Assembly (NCBI GenBank): GCA_015501595.1
Contig: JADNRX010000225.1
Coordinates: 25,262 to 89,261, forward strand
Direction of reading: 5' to 3'
From: Hymenopellis radicata
Taxonomy: Eukaryota; Basidiomycota; Agaricomycetes; Agaricales; Physalacriaceae
Length of the DNA: 64,000 nucleotides
Below, one piece after another: positions 1 through 11,858 of the stretch (position 1 is its first letter; every line of letters starts with the position of its first letter). The position numbers and the translations under genes were made by a program. The notes under the pieces were generated by a model. That model was not told the origin of the DNA and ran no database searches. It worked only from the letters and a program-made list of their open reading frames with translations.

Positions 1-943
1 AGACGCACGAAGAACGACATGGCGCTGGCGATGACCACATCAGTCACCGCATCCCCAGCAAGCCAAAGCTACGTATATCCAGCAGTCAATCAAGGGATCC
101 ATGCGAGCAGAAGGAAAGGCACGCACATACACGAGAATCGTCTGCCCATGCGAGTGTCCTTGCGAAATGTCGTTGACGAATATTTCCGCCTACGTCCATC
201 AGCATCTCCTAGTCGCGCTCGAAAGCAACGCATACCCTTATGCCGCCGGCGACACCTCCAGCCACCTGAATCAACGCAGTCTATATAATTATACGCATCA
301 GCACGAGGAAGATGGCATGACCGGGTACAATCACGCACCAAAGCTATCAACACACATAACCACCACGCCGAACGCCGGATGACCAGAATCCGGTAGCAGA
401 AGAACATTTGCACGACGAACGCGATAATGCTGCCCATGACGGGCGTGTAGACTGGGCTGATGCCGGGATTCCCGATGATGGCCATGTCGCCGAAGCCGCG
501 CGCGAAGCCATTAAAGACGTCCACGCCGTTCATGATCGTCTGTGCGGTTTCGAAGGCCAGTACAAAGTACACTGGGGCGCGTCAGGAAGGAGAGCAGGGG
601 GTAGGGGTGGAGACGCACCTAGACATTTAATCTTGATATTGTCTTTGGGGAAGGACAGGTGGTAGATGTCTTTTAATTGCTATGAGCGCGCATCAAGGAT
701 AAGAGGAGGGTGGACGCACAAACTTGCACCGCTACGATCCCATACAGCGCCCAATTGAAAAGCGTTCCAAGGAGCTTGAGAAGCACCGTTCGTTACCAGC
801 GCGATCACCAGAATATGTTCCGACTCACCTGGGGTCCGATACTAGTAGCTGGTATCAGCAAACAACTGGGAAAAAAAACCTGTAGATGGGACGTACAAGT
901 TCTCGATGTTGTCTGGGATGGGTATCTGCACAGGCGACGACAT
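1..943 (-). CDS. DUF6534-type multi-pass membrane protein, 3' part beyond window
   Basis: The gene reads leftward and leaves the window at base 1. Eight exons fit one frame: 943-897, 841-829 (a 13-bp microexon), 774-724, 679-619, 571-339, 280-236, 189-133 and 68-1, separated by 44-64 bp GT-AG introns. The joined N-terminus reads MSSPVQIPIPDNIENFIGPQ, then LLGTLFNWALYG, FVLAFETAQTIMNGVDVF, GSIIAFVVQMFFCYRI and AVTDVVIASAMSFFV. These are the successive transmembrane segments of basidiomycete DUF6534 proteins, an integral membrane family of unknown function. The start ATG at 943 gives the usual short cytoplasmic leader. No stop or shift is seen in these exons, so it may be a live gene. Family assignment is from remembered motif patterns; function is unknown. 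Confidence 0.8.
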
Positions 944-1480
944 GGTTGACCAGAGAGCGGGTAAACAGGGCAGGCGGAAGAAGACCGCTCTCAGGGTCAT
1001 CAACGTGGCTAGGCATCTCGTTATACCATGTGGTCTTGATGAGTCTGCAGGCACTCAGCCGCACTGGAGGAGAACGTGCCTCCGAGTCCAATTCAGTAGT
1101 GGATCATGGACTGGCGTAGATTTCGCGCGTAACGTTTACTCGGAGACAGGGCTGGTCGTACGATCTTATCAAGCTTTCGAGGATGCCAACCCAGGGGAAG
1201 ACTCAAGGCTGTCATTCCAGGAAACCCTAATTCAGGGCATCCATGGTGGCGGGGTCGTTGACGATTCAGGCGTAAGTCACGTACTGTGCGTAGCACCAAG
1301 GGAGATCTGGAGAGATGATCATCGCGCAAGGCAGACTGCGGATTTATCGCTCCGCTTCATTTTGATACGCTGGTCTCCGATCAACGAGAATAGACTTCCT
1401 TTGTTCTTGCCTTGACCTGCTAGTTGATAGTCTTTACTCGGACCTTGCCAGTACATGAGACCCGCCACGATGTGTCGTTC
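944..1480. other. intergenic, nothing recognised
   Basis: This is the 5' side of the membrane-protein gene. Several short open frames exist but none shows a protein family I recognise, and no repeat seen elsewhere in the window is obvious here. Confidence 0.4.
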
Positions 1481-3960
1481 CGACGTTAGCTACCACCAAG
1501 GACGTATACCGCGCGCCGGACCACTACCATTGCAGTCCATGAGAGAAATGCGGCCCAGTTGTGGCGAGCTTTGGCCCGAGAGGACAAGTTCATCAGAAAC
1601 AGCAGTGAATATCTCCCTCGATAGCACCCATAGCATCTCTGTTAACTGTGCACCGTGTATTAGGAAGGTACACGTGTTAGCAGTCTTGACCCCGAGGTCC
1701 AACTTCACATAATGAGGCAAAAAAACTCGCCAACAAGCTATCAGCGAATACTGCCAGTCAGCAATAGGTCCGCTGCATTTTACCCATAGAAAGCCGGGCA
1801 CATACTTAGGGCAGAAAAGGGAGAGACAGAAAACGGAAGCGCAGTTTGCAGAAAGGTAAGTGTCCGAATCGTTCCACTAGACTAAGGGGACACGTCTCGG
1901 ACGACTCCGCGGCGGTATTCGACCAGTGGTCGAAGTGCTCAACAGACTCGGAGATCCGCCTACTATAGGTATGACCACGACCCCTCTGTAGTGCCGGTGT
2001 GCTAGGCCAACGAAAGAGCCGCATTTCAGCGCGGCGGACATACTACACGGGAAGAAGTTCCACAGGATAACCTCGACCATGCAATCTCAGGTAAGTACTT
2101 CCCTTTGATCATCTCGAGTGTACAGTGACTCGAGCTCCATGAGCAAAAATCTACACCATATGAATCCAATGTACATCGGACGTAGTCACCGATCTGCGAC
2201 GTGTCCGCTCCCACTGTGACATGCCACGTTCGATATCTACGTGGAATTCACGAAGAGAGAAAGCAAAACATGTACTTATCCCATTCATGTGCACAAGACG
2301 TCCGAGCGTGAGGCAAGACACCAAGCTCTCATCAAAGGTGCAAACGAGACCCAGAAGAAAAACCATACCGTACCTCTCAGAATGTATTGAAGTCCCCGAT
2401 ATAACCGGTAAGCTACACGGAGACATGGAAGTGGCATCTTCATCATCTAACTACGGGAACACATAGAGCGCCGTCTGCGGTAGCTTTCGAGCTTCATGAC
2501 ATGGACAGATGACGCCAGTGGTCAAAGAGAGGGAATAAACCACCAGACCAACCATGGGATTCAACCGCGAGATGAGAGCACGGGGCGGTGTTGAGGCCAA
2601 TCTCTCTCCAAACTCATGGCATGCAAAAGGTACCGAAATTCCGGTCTACCAACTCACTGGTGATCATTGCATCTCTGCTACCTGCGCCGAGATACAAAGA
2701 CATTCCCCGTGTCTTGAGAACATGTCGACCAGAGCCAAAGTCTTTGCATCTGACTAAGGACTATCGGCTATTCTTGCGGAACGCCAAGTCCAACTCTATC
2801 CAGGTAGAATTCGCGAAGAGAGAGAGAAAAAGGAGCATTCCTACCGTTGCAGGCTTTGAAGGAGTCCCAGTCATCTCACTAGACTACGGGGACACATGAA
2901 CCGGACACCCAATCGTGAGCAAGATGCCAGGTTCTATATTCCCATTCGCCTCCAAAAAACGAACTCCTAAGAGACCAGTCTAAGAAAAACAGTCCTCGGT
3001 GAGAGATGCACAAAAAACATCGTATATCAACCATGCGACGTCTCGAGATAACCGGTAAGCTATACGAAGACAGCGAGTTGTGAAGTGAAGTGGTATCGTC
3101 TACGTCTAATTAGCGGCAGTACAGGAAGATGTGCACGCCCGTGCGGCTGTTGAGAGCGAAAGAAAAATGTTTACATCTCGCCATGCAGGAACTAGAAGTC
3201 CTAGTCATCTCACTAGACTACGGGGACTTGGCATGTGTATCGGACTTTCTTCAGTGTTGGAAGTAAGACGCCAGCGTCCAGGAAACTTTGGACCTAGTCA
3301 AATATCCCCGCTCAGAAACCGAGACAAAAAACTCACCTTGAACTCCCGAGACACCAGGCTAGCAAAGAAACCAAGGAGATGCACAAAAGAATCACCTTAT
3401 CCAAGGACCAAGGTCTCGAGATAACCAGTAAGCTACACGGAGACATCACAGAGTGTTGCTACTTTCAGCAGTAGGTACCGGAAGACGCGCAAGCCCGCGC
3501 CATGCCAGTGTGGATTGAAGAAAGCTCGAGCGAAAGAGGGAAAATGTGGACGAAGCATTCCACAAGGAAGCACCGTAGTAAAGAGCAATGCCCAAAAGGA
3601 TGTCTTGGACTTTTTGAAGCATCTCGATATAGCCAGTTGAGCTATCTTGGAGACGTCAGGGATAGAAATGCTTGGAATACAAATACAACGGCCTTGGCCA
3701 TGATCAAACGGTAAGAGCCTAGCAAGCTGCCAAAGAAAAAACAATTACTGCGTCCACAGTGAAGAAGACGTCTCGACATAGCCGGTGAACTACGAGAGAC
3801 GTGTTCGGGACTGAAGCCGTGGAGGCCTCGTCCGAAGCGACTTCCCCGCAGGTATCAAACTGTTGAGACAATGATTGTTGTACCTTACAATGAGAAAAAC
3901 CGATATTGGATTAATTATTATATTTCTGCTGACAATGCGCGATAAGTACAAAAGAGGAGC
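1480..3960. repeat. hairpin-motif array A (left-most)
   Basis: The sequence consists of diverged repeat modules and no credible gene. Five copies of the ~35-bp palindromic motif are visible near 2398, 3039, 3413, 3620 and 3769. Each starts with a form of CATCTCGATATAGCC, continues with GTGAGCTAC and ends with GGAGACGT. Between them a second module recurs: TCATCTCACTAGACTACGGG near 2872 and 3200, with a diverged form near 1865. A third is GAATTCGCGAAGAGAGAG, near 2808. The same modules recur at 13.6, 18, 22, 29 and 52 kb. Confidence 0.7.
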
Positions 3961-4572
3961 AACAACAATACTACCAGCCTTAATGCCGTACTGTCCATGG
4001 CGAGGCGGAGAAGAATTATCCTGACTTCGGAAGTACGGGACGCTATTCCTCGTCAGCTACGGGTCCGCCACGTCCTAAAGCGGCATTTCGATTCACAATG
4101 CACCTTCCAACCCTAGCGCCATCAATATCACTGCTGCTCGAAGAAACACCTTAACCGTCCATCTGTCCTCACATGCTCATCGCCGCTAAAAGGAGGCTCT
4201 GGTGGGGATACCCGGTTTGCCGATGGGCCCATGGTCAGGCAACGTAGCCAGGAATCCAGACGCCTTCCGCTCGCGCCGCGAATTCCTCGGCAAATGTCCA
4301 CTCGTCGTCCTCAAGGTCGTCCTTGCCCAGCCTGTATCGCCAATCGTCGGCGACATCATGGTCGTGCGCGTAGCACGCCAAACCCGGAATGGCATCATTA
4401 CGCTACCTAGCCTCCAGACAAAAGGGCACGAAGCGCGGATCTTTGAGCAGCGAGATGAACCGCGCGAAGGGTGCGCGGGAAAGTGGCCGTCAAAGTCCAC
4501 GTCCAGTCTGGGCGGAGAGGGCGAGGTGGGTGACGCTTGGTGGCAGGAAACGTGAACGTAAGGCGGCGGCAA
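3920..4572 (-). pseudogene. decayed copy of the F-box-like gene (copy 1)
   Basis: This is a fragment of the gene that is complete at 12261-13326 and 55798-56888. Reading leftward, pieces matching PPSVTHLALSA, LDVDFDGHFPAH and PFARFIS-LKD-RFVP are joined directly, so at least two internal segments have been deleted. The part corresponding to CYAHDHDVADDW and EDVWTFAEEFAREREASGF is spread over different frames. The 3' flank (3920-4185), with a run like CAACAATACTACCAGCCTTAATG, also matches the flanks of the other two copies near 11060 and 56930. Not functional. Confidence 0.75.
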
Positions 4573-4619
4573 CGTGGAAGCGGGGACACGAAATGAGGGA
4601 AGCTAATGAGCCGCCTCCT

Positions 4620-5500
4620 GTTAAAGCGTAAGAAGATAAAAGATGGTTGGTACCGAGAAGACATACTGCTTCCCAAGACGACAGGACGGATAAAGGGCAA
4701 ATAATAAGATGAGGCGCGTCATAGAGTGTTCTAAGAACTTAAGATACGCGAACAGTGATAGCGTCTATTCACAAGTTAAGCTTAGTGGGCGGCGATGAAG
4801 GAAAGCGCTTACTTGCAAGTTTTTTCCGAGACCAATACTATGCGCAGATCAGGATAAAGATGATTGCACAGGTACTCGTCCCCAAGGATACAATTCATTC
4901 CGTTCGTATACATGTTGACGAGGAATGAGAGGCCATGGAGCTGGATGTTACGGTCAGCGAGAATCTAGACAGTGGAAGGAAACGCACCTGATAATCCTTC
5001 ATCTCTCCGCCATTGAGGAGACTAGGCTCCTCGACCAGCTCCTGCAATTCCTGCGGTGCGCCCAAGGCATCCGAATACTACATCGTAGAGGGCAATAAAG
5101 GTGCGAGGAGATGCTGATGGTGGTGCAGCCATCGTTTCATTGCCGCATCGCGCGCGTCTTTGAGTTCGTAACAGTCTATACAGCGATGAGCAAGCAAACG
5201 TAGGGGAGGCAACAAAACTCACAGCCTTCTTTTCGTCCATCTTTAGGCGCTTCTCTCCATTGGACGCGGCATTGGACGTCGTGCGCTTGCGTTTCGTTGG
5301 CTTGGGCTTTGGCATAGCCGACTTTTTGAGGCACTCGCTCTTCCGCGCCGGCGTGGGTAGGGAAGCGCCATAAAAGACATTGGGGCAGCGGCGGTGACGA
5401 GATCGAGCTCGTCGTGGTCGTCGTCGATGGCGGCAGGGATGGGAAAAGAGACGGCGACGCCGGCACTCATACAGTTAGACGATTCCCTTTCCTGGCTCAT
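4620..5500 (-). pseudogene. SNF2-family (ALC1/CHD1L-like) ATPase remnant
   Basis: Exons read leftward from about 5470. First comes a basic tract (KKSAMPKPKPTKRKRT, MDEKKA). After an intron comes YELKDARDAAMKRWLHHHQH and HLLAPLLPS, then ELQELVEEPSLLNGGEMKDY and LHGLSFLVNMYTNGMNCILG. A ~41-bp intron splits the Walker A region, which reads DDIGLGKNLQ where the family has DEMGLGKT. A last piece is HLIICPLSVLSSWEA (motif Ia region). The basic tract is in a different frame from the upstream part, the GKT threonine is replaced by asparagine, and the helicase C half is absent. It abuts the decayed F-box-like copy, suggesting a rearrangement joint near 4600. Subfamily is inferred from the CILGDEMGLGKT...CPLSVLS pattern. 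Confidence 0.6.
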
Positions 5501-6358
5501 TTAGGGCAGGTCTTTTCGTGATTTTCTCACGCTTCAGGTGTCAATGCACGCTCGTGAAGCCATACACTCCGCTCTATCGCAGCGTGTTGTCTGAGTTCTC
5601 CTCCAGAATCAAAGTACCTATAAGCTATTCGTCTTGGTAGGAATTTGATATCGTTCCCATTGTCCAGCGGGCTACGTGAGTTTGTCTCTGTTCACTTCCA
5701 ATTCTTGCTTAACTCTTGTTGTAGGCCATGATAATGCAGGAGTGTCAGTGCTTTGAGTGTGCGAGTAATTTTAGATACGGTGGCGTGTCGTCGAGCTCGT
5801 GTACTCCCTATAACGCTACACCCCCGCAGCATTTCAGCGTTTGTTCGACACATTGCCGGTGCCGTGCAAATATCTTCGGGGGTGCTGGAGAATTGAATGC
5901 GTTGACAGGCAAGCTTTCTTAGCCGCCATTTTTCGTGACTGTTATTTATTCATAGCCCCAGGACAAATGTCGCTACGACAATCCAATCTCTACCAGCGGT
6001 AGTCGTAGTACACCCTTCATCGGGTGCAGTCGAGACCTTTCGACGGGTCTTCGCTCTCGTGGGTGATTAACTATACGACCGGCGAGTTCCTGGGTTTCTA
6101 TCCGAAGAGGTCGAAGCTCCGCTGTTGAGGTATACCATTCACGAGCTCCTCGGACCGAAAGTGTGTATTCTTCAGAAACAAATAAGCCGTGCATAATGAT
6201 CATCATAGGCGCTGGCATGGGAAGCCTGATGTCGAATGTCCCCACTGTGAGAACCCGGATTGCCTGTGACGTGAAGGTCACTCTGTCATGCCAATTCTAG
6301 GTTGAGCACGAACCACTATCATCGCTAATTCTTTCCCGACTAGCCCACAGCCACCACC
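5501..6358. other. intergenic, nothing convincing
   Basis: Between the SNF2 remnant and the kinase remnant. A short + frame near 6195 contains IIIGAGMGSL, reminiscent of a dinucleotide-binding loop, but nothing around it supports a flavoprotein. Confidence 0.35.
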
Positions 6359-7598
6359 ATGGGCGTCGAGAGTAGAGATTCCTATGAACTCTTCTGGGTC
6401 CGTCACCAACCTTACCTTCTCCAAAGGGGGGATCTGCTTCGACCGCGATACGACCCAAATTGGACGCCGTCTTGGCATTTACCTGACGCGCATTCGCGCG
6501 ATCCATGGGACTACGAGGATTCATACGTACCAGCGGTAGTGTCTTCTCTTCTCTCTTTTCTTCAACGTTTACCTACTTTTGTTTCAGAAGCATCCTAAGA
6601 TCCACTCGTGTCGGCGACGGTTTCCCTGTCGTTTTCTAGAGGACCTCTTGCAACGGTCCAGAGATTCAAATGATAAAATTTCTCTGTAATAGGTTTGCAT
6701 CCGACGACAATGGCACAGTTCCCCTCATCGAGGTCATTACTGTCCCATCCGAGCTAGGAAACAAGCCTGGCGAGGCTCTTATCGTCATGCCAAAACTTAT
6801 AGATTTTCATCGCCTTGGATTTCATTGTCGCTCCGAGGTCGCCCATTTGATGCGGAGCGTTTTAGAGGTTCGTCCTATCCGTGCCTAATGCGTCACGCCT
6901 CATGTTGTCTTACAGGCGGCCGCGTTTATGCATACTAGCGTCAATATCACTCATGGGTTCGTCTCAAAATATGACCTTTAGTGTCTGTCATACCCACACT
7001 CATGCTTGCAGCGACCTGGTCATGATGGATCCCACTGATGTCTGTCCTGGCGGTTACCATTTTGCATCCCTCCGCGGTTCTGATGCTTTTCAACCACTCG
7101 TCATCTTCCAAGATGTGAAGTACCGCATTCGGAGTACTACCTTATTGACTTCGAAGGTTCCCTTTGGTTTCCCGGCCGGTCGTGCCAGCGCGACGATAGA
7201 AACCAACGTCCAGTCACAGTGGAAGTGTGCCGCCGAGATCAATCAAACATCGGAGGTACAGGAAATGATCAACCCGTTCCCACTCGAATCTTGGGAAAAC
7301 ATTTCATGACGTGTGCTGCGTAAGTCATCTGCACACCTGTAATCTCCCTTATTTCTGACGACAGCAGTATATCGGTTTAGACGACTTTCAGTCGCTCCTC
7401 GAGAGAATGACTGCCGAAGATGTCTCCATGCGCCCATCAGCAGAGGAAGCATTGGACGAGATGAGAGCGTCGGAAGCAGCCATGGGCTCCGAACCCTCGA
7501 AAGAACTATTGGAGTGGACCTTTCATATACCCTTACATCTGGTACCGAAATCGCAAATTACTTTCGTGTTTGCATATATGCGAAATTCGACGTGGTGA
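6359..7598 (+). pseudogene. degenerate protein-kinase-like gene
   Basis: Pieces follow the order of a common Agaricomycete kinase-like family: YELFWVRHQPYLLQRGDLLRPRY and PSWHLPDAHSRDP (from 6380), an intron, RSTRVGDGFPVVF, then MIKFLCNRFASDD and EALIVMPKLIDF (6670-6880), an intron, AAAFMHTSVNITHGD-LVMMDP, PGGYHFASLRGSDAF, YYLIDFEGS and finally LERMTAEDVSMRPSAEEALD (7395-7460). It is broken by an in-frame TAG at 6637-6639 and a one-base shift near 7140 before YYLIDF. The catalytic loop is shortened (HGD runs straight into MMDP), so the asparagine expected four residues later is missing. Family members often lack catalytic residues, but here the stop and the shift argue for a pseudogene. Confidence 0.7.
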
Positions 7599-8145
7599 TC
7601 TCCTTTACAGTTCAACATACTTGGCGCTTGTCATATCTGAAAACGGGGAAGCTGCAGGGAACGATTAGCATGTACCCTTATTCCAGGAATGAATCATCGT
7701 CGACTCATTATGGAGTCGCCCAGGAAAAAGCGTGTGGGGGGGGAGGGAAGCGCCGTAGATCGGAGTTGAACCACGACACTGGCCAATACCTACAGCTCTA
7801 GCTCTAGAGGATGACGTCCCGTGCAGAATTTCACTTTCCAGGTCGTGCTTTCTGGTGCAAGCGTTCAAACTCGGCGGCTAATGTGTCCTGTACCAATCCT
7901 CCGGAGGAAACACAAGGAACATTGTGAATGATGCGAATTCAGAGACGCATTGTTGACACGAGGCGCATGTTCACTGCTGTAGAACAGTATCGTAAAGGCA
8001 GCTCCTGTAGACTCAGACTGGTGTATTCGCCGTGACTTTATTCCTCAACCGTCATGATAGTCAAATCTGGAGCATTCAAAGATGGTATAATGTGCAATTG
8101 GTTTATCGTCTTTTGCTTAGTACTACGCTCGGAGCACAATACAGA
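7599..8145. other. intergenic, 3' side of the F-box gene
   Basis: No gene or repeat recognised. It contains a short G-run (about 7738-7750). Confidence 0.4.
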
Positions 8146-9717
8146 TTATGAGCCAATGTCTATATCGTAAGGATCTGCGTCGCAAAATATCTTCATCGCG
8201 GAGCGGATGGCGGCCCATCGTTTAGAGGACCATATCATGGCGCCGCGATATATCCAACGTGGCATGTACACCTCCTGCAGGACGGCAACAGGAGATTGAC
8301 CTGCATCCATATTGCTGCTGCGCGCCATACGCGATTCAATCATTCTACGTATGGCCTTTGTCGGGCTCCCGCTAACCCAAGGTGGGTTCTCTGCAACACC
8401 GTTCCCTCCAATATGTAAACTAGTCATTCTTGGGAGGCGGCATGTTTTCCCAGCAACACACGTCATGCCCAGAACAAAGGATTCCGTCAGGTTGGAATTT
8501 ATGATTCTGAACTCCTTCACGTGAGGCGTCAAGGAAAGGAAATTGAGGAGGAGTTCTGCATTCGTCGGAGGATTAGACATTTCGACGTCTATGTGTAATA
8601 TCGTGAGATGGAAGGTGGAATCAAGCGTAGTCGGATAATAGGTGTCCCGGGGGGCCTCTGGACTTGGCTGTTCGAACCAGAGATTCAGGTTCGATAACAT
8701 CGGAAGTACCATGTGTTCAAGTAGGTTCTTTGAGGAGCCTGTTGGAGCATGGCTAGGCTCGGCGAGGGAAAGGTATGAGACGCGGGGAAGCATGATGGGA
8801 ACACTGAATTCCGCCGACGAAGCGAACAGTTCGACGTGTTCCAACCCCGTCATGCGCTGTATGAAAGGTATGAGGGGAGTTTGAAATTTGCCCCGAAGTG
8901 TTAGGTTTATCAACTGCGTCCATGGAAGTTCGAGGTGCCGCAGAGCCGTGTAGCTTGTTATAAGTGTGCGAAGGTTTGGGGCTGACCGCGCGTTGAATAC
9001 GTCAACAGGCAGTCCGGCGGCAGCGACAATGCGCAAATGGTCTAGGGTCTCGAGGGTGGGAAAGGAGGTCCCTTCCAGCCTGCGGTAGTCGTCTTTACCA
9101 AGACCGGATCGCAAGACTTTCCAACGATGCTCGCTACCTCGCAGACCTTCCAGCGAAGTGATGTCCACAGAAAGTGGGACATCTCTAGACATGTCTACGA
9201 ACATCTTCGCTTTGAATACGGTCCTGAGGCGCTGGCGGTCAAAATCTACTTTCACATAGGACCACAGATTCGGCAGAGAACGTGCGACGTTTCTCCACCG
9301 CTGGCAGATGTGAGTCAGTGTCCACGGAACTGTGGTCGAATCGAGGGCGTTGTACGCTGTCGCAACGGCTGGGAACGTGGGAATGCAAAAGTGGAATATC
9401 TGCATCAATATTTCATTCGGCAGATGGCATATGGGACGAATAAGGGATTTGGCGTCTTGAAGGCGCGCTTCAGCCTCTATGAGGGCTGCAACCAGCGGGT
9501 CGAGGAACGCTCGCGCCATGGATATCCTCTCTTGTAGGTCAGCCACGATTGACTGGTATTGTGTGACATCGTGCTTGAAGGCGGCAAGCTCAGAAAGAAG
9601 TGGAGGGTCGTTGCAGCATAACAATTCAGCTACACGGGCTGAATGGGAGGATTCGTGCTTGGGTGGAGGGGTAAAAAGTGAGACGCAGTTCTGGCAGAAG
9701 CCGGATACGTTCGACAT
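8146..9717 (-). CDS. F-box protein with coiled-coil N-terminus (left copy)
   Basis: A single uninterrupted 523-codon exon with no stop or shift. Residues ~40-92 form a leucine-rich helical stretch (LLSELAAFKHDVTQYQSIV onward) likely to coil. The F-box follows at ~94-155 (IRPICHLPNEILMQIFHFCIP, then WTLTHICQRWRNVARSLPNL). The rest is weakly repeated leucine-rich sequence (LETLDHLRI, LRHLELPWTQLINLTL, LPRVSYLSL, MTSLHIGGNG), typical of the large basidiomycete F-box family, whose members are predicted substrate adaptors of SCF ubiquitin ligases. A CxxC pair sits near the N-terminus (FCQNC). A second copy at 59745 on + is truncated after ~180 residues. This copy lies in the left arm of the inverted duplication and is the only intact one. 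Confidence 0.85.
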   Translation of the reverse strand: MSNVSGFCQNCVSLFTPPPKHESSHSARVAELLCCNDPPLLSELAAFKHDVTQYQSIVADLQERISMARAFLDPLVAALIEAEARLQDAKSLIRPICHLPNEILMQIFHFCIPTFPAVATAYNALDSTTVPWTLTHICQRWRNVARSLPNLWSYVKVDFDRQRLRTVFKAKMFVDMSRDVPLSVDITSLEGLRGSEHRWKVLRSGLGKDDYRRLEGTSFPTLETLDHLRIVAAAGLPVDVFNARSAPNLRTLITSYTALRHLELPWTQLINLTLRGKFQTPLIPFIQRMTGLEHVELFASSAEFSVPIMLPRVSYLSLAEPSHAPTGSSKNLLEHMVLPMLSNLNLWFEQPSPEAPRDTYYPTTLDSTFHLTILHIDVEMSNPPTNAELLLNFLSLTPHVKEFRIINSNLTESFVLGMTCVAGKTCRLPRMTSLHIGGNGVAENPPWVSGSPTKAIRRMIESRMARSSNMDAGQSPVAVLQEVYMPRWIYRGAMIWSSKRWAAIRSAMKIFCDADPYDIDIGS

Positions 9718-10000
9718 TATGGGTAAAGTCCGCCGGCAAGTCGGAGGAAGTAGGCAGGTCTAGAATCGCGCGAGATACGAAGGTATTTATTTTCTGTGGA
9801 ACAATGGAAGAGGAATCTATCAGCGCGATGAGGAGACAGTTTGTGAAGAGACGTACAAAGAGGATAACTGTCTCGTGCTGGTAAAAAAGACCCTGCACAT
9901 GATGGTTCTGGTCAGCGCGTGCGACGGACAAACACCCCCCAACAAAGACAACGAGCTTTCTTGGTACTATAGGATGAGTAGTACTTCCACTTCCACCCTT
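9718..10000. promoter_or_regulatory. F-box gene 5' flank, shared with the right arm
   Basis: The 5' side of the left F-box gene matches, in inverse orientation, 59440-59744 upstream of the right copy. Shared features include the GACCTGCCTACTTCCTCCGA stretch just before the start and a CCCCCAACAA run farther out. The promoter was therefore duplicated with the gene. No specific regulatory site was identified. Confidence 0.5.
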
Positions 10001-10790
10001 TCATTTAGGTAACCCGTGTTTTATCCTGCATTTCGTCAGCCTTCTCCTACTCAACAGCCAGCCTGGGACTCCCGAGGTAACTGGACGCTGCTTTCGAAGG
10101 TCGTGAACTGGAAAGAGACGTGGATCTGATAGTTTTGTTGCTTGCCGCCGCGCTGTGTTTCCTGCTCGAGGACGAGTGGTGGGCGGTTGACGTGACGTCG
10201 GATGGTGGCTAGATAATAATGGTAAAAAAACGGACAAGAAACTCCTTATATACGCATCAGGGCATGTCACTCTAATTTGGCTCTATGAGTGCAGCGGGGT
10301 GCTTGTAGAAGAAGGCGGAGATACGAAAGGAAGAACGGCTTTCCGGTACATACTTACCACGACGAACATTGCGCTTTCACCAGGTGCGCATTCTTCACTA
10401 CAGACCTTGTTCCGCAAATGGTCTGTCCCGGCTAGAATAGGAACTTCCGTCGTCCGCATCTGGTCATAATGCACTAGATGATGGCTGTCAGCGCACATAT
10501 CTTCGAGGCACGACTCGGACTCTTCCACAGGACATGTGTAAAACAGGTTGTAGCGTCCTTCCCAGCTGTGGCCGTCGACTGGAACCCATTTGGCAACTTT
10601 GCTTGACGGGCGGCAGGGTCCGGTGGGAGCTCGACGTCCCAGCAGATGCCGTGCGCGCGGAGGAGAGCGCTGGACAGTGATGGTCGTAAAATGTGAGATG
10701 ATGGGTAGGTAGGTAGGTAGGTAGAAACCGGCACAAGGTCCCTATCAGGAACGGCCGGGTGTGAAAGGATGGTTATGACCATACCTCCAT
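10001..10790 (-). pseudogene. decayed left copy of gene W and its upstream exons
   Basis: Reading leftward this matches 57250-58220 on +. Conserved coding-like pieces are CWDVELPPDPAARQAKLPNG (~10600), MRTTEVPILAGTDHLRNK (~10450) and YQIHVSFQFTTFESS (~10100). The ATG that starts gene W at 58025 is absent here (the aligned triplet is ATC). The frame hits TGA at the point matching residue ~45, and the sequence corresponding to exons 2-3 (58300-58834) is deleted, so the homology jumps to ~59440. Function of the family is unknown. A (GGTA)n microsatellite lies at ~10705-10724. Confidence 0.7.
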
Positions 10791-11850
10791 CACAGGATAC
10801 CTATGTCTTCGGAACAGGTGTATCCAGGGCTTTATGTTAGTGGAGCCGTCTCCTCCAGTAGTATGTCGCACCGCTAAACATGGGGTGGGGCTAGCATCGC
10901 CGACAGATGTCTATAGTTTCGCTAGCGGACTCAGGAATTTGGCAGCCTAGGACACAACGCCGACTGGATGCAGCTTATTCTCCTTGGAATCAATTGGCAT
11001 CAGTGGAGGGCGTATTACATTTCTGTTAACGATACGTGGTAAGTACAACAGAGAACCTACAACAATACTACCGGCCTTAATGACTGCATGTTCCCTAGCA
11101 AGGCGAAGCAGAAATATCCTGACTTCGGAAGTACGAGACATGTGACGGTGTGCATGGCATTAGAGCGGATGTCCCAAGCTGAGGACATCAATGTACCTGC
11201 GCGTAACATCACGAGTGCACCTGGACGAGAGCGCCACTGCTCGTTAGGACGACTGCGTGGGTGTCGCCTTGGCTTGTGGTCTGTCTGTGGTGATGACGAT
11301 CGCGTCAGTGCACCTCAAGGAGAGAGTGACTCCTCATCAGGAGGACTGCAGTCTGTGGCCCGTGGGCGGCAAGTACGATAGGCGCAGGTCTGTTCGTGAG
11401 GTCAGTTAGATAGGAGTCTCTCTACGGGCTGTCATGGGCGTCGACCGGGACATTTCGGGTTTAAGCCGCCAGGGGAATGTCTTGACTCTCGTTTCGAACG
11501 ATCAGCCCGTTTGCCACTTATCTCTATGCTTTAAAAATCCGGCTTACGGGGTGGCTACCATGGGGTCTGGTAGTCATCCGTCTCCTCGTCATGTAGTGTA
11601 TGCAGGCGGCGGCATCTTGAGTGCCCACCCAATTGTGACATTACCTCGACGACCGCGAGCGCGTGGCCGGGACGCGTGAGCGCGGAGCCATGACTGTTGC
11701 TAATAGTATATATGCGGCAGAAGTGGTCAGCCCCAACTCATACTCATACTCATACTCAGCAATGACCCGCTACGTCCTAAAGCTCCATTTCGATTCATAA
11801 CGCACATTCAATCCCTATCGCTATCAAAATCAACATCATTCATTGTTGAC
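10791..11850. other. 3' flank of F-box-like copy 2; no gene seen
   Basis: The part from ~11000 to 11130 matches the flanks of the other two F-box-like copies (3920-4050 and 56890-57000, inverse). There is a short ACTCAT repeat at ~11735-11757. Several open frames of 60-100 codons have no recognisable family features. Confidence 0.45.
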
Positions 11851-11858
11851 ATCACGGC

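Noticed and set aside
6195..6290. IIIGAGMGSL as a flavoprotein start.
   Set aside because: No further family sequence follows in any frame.
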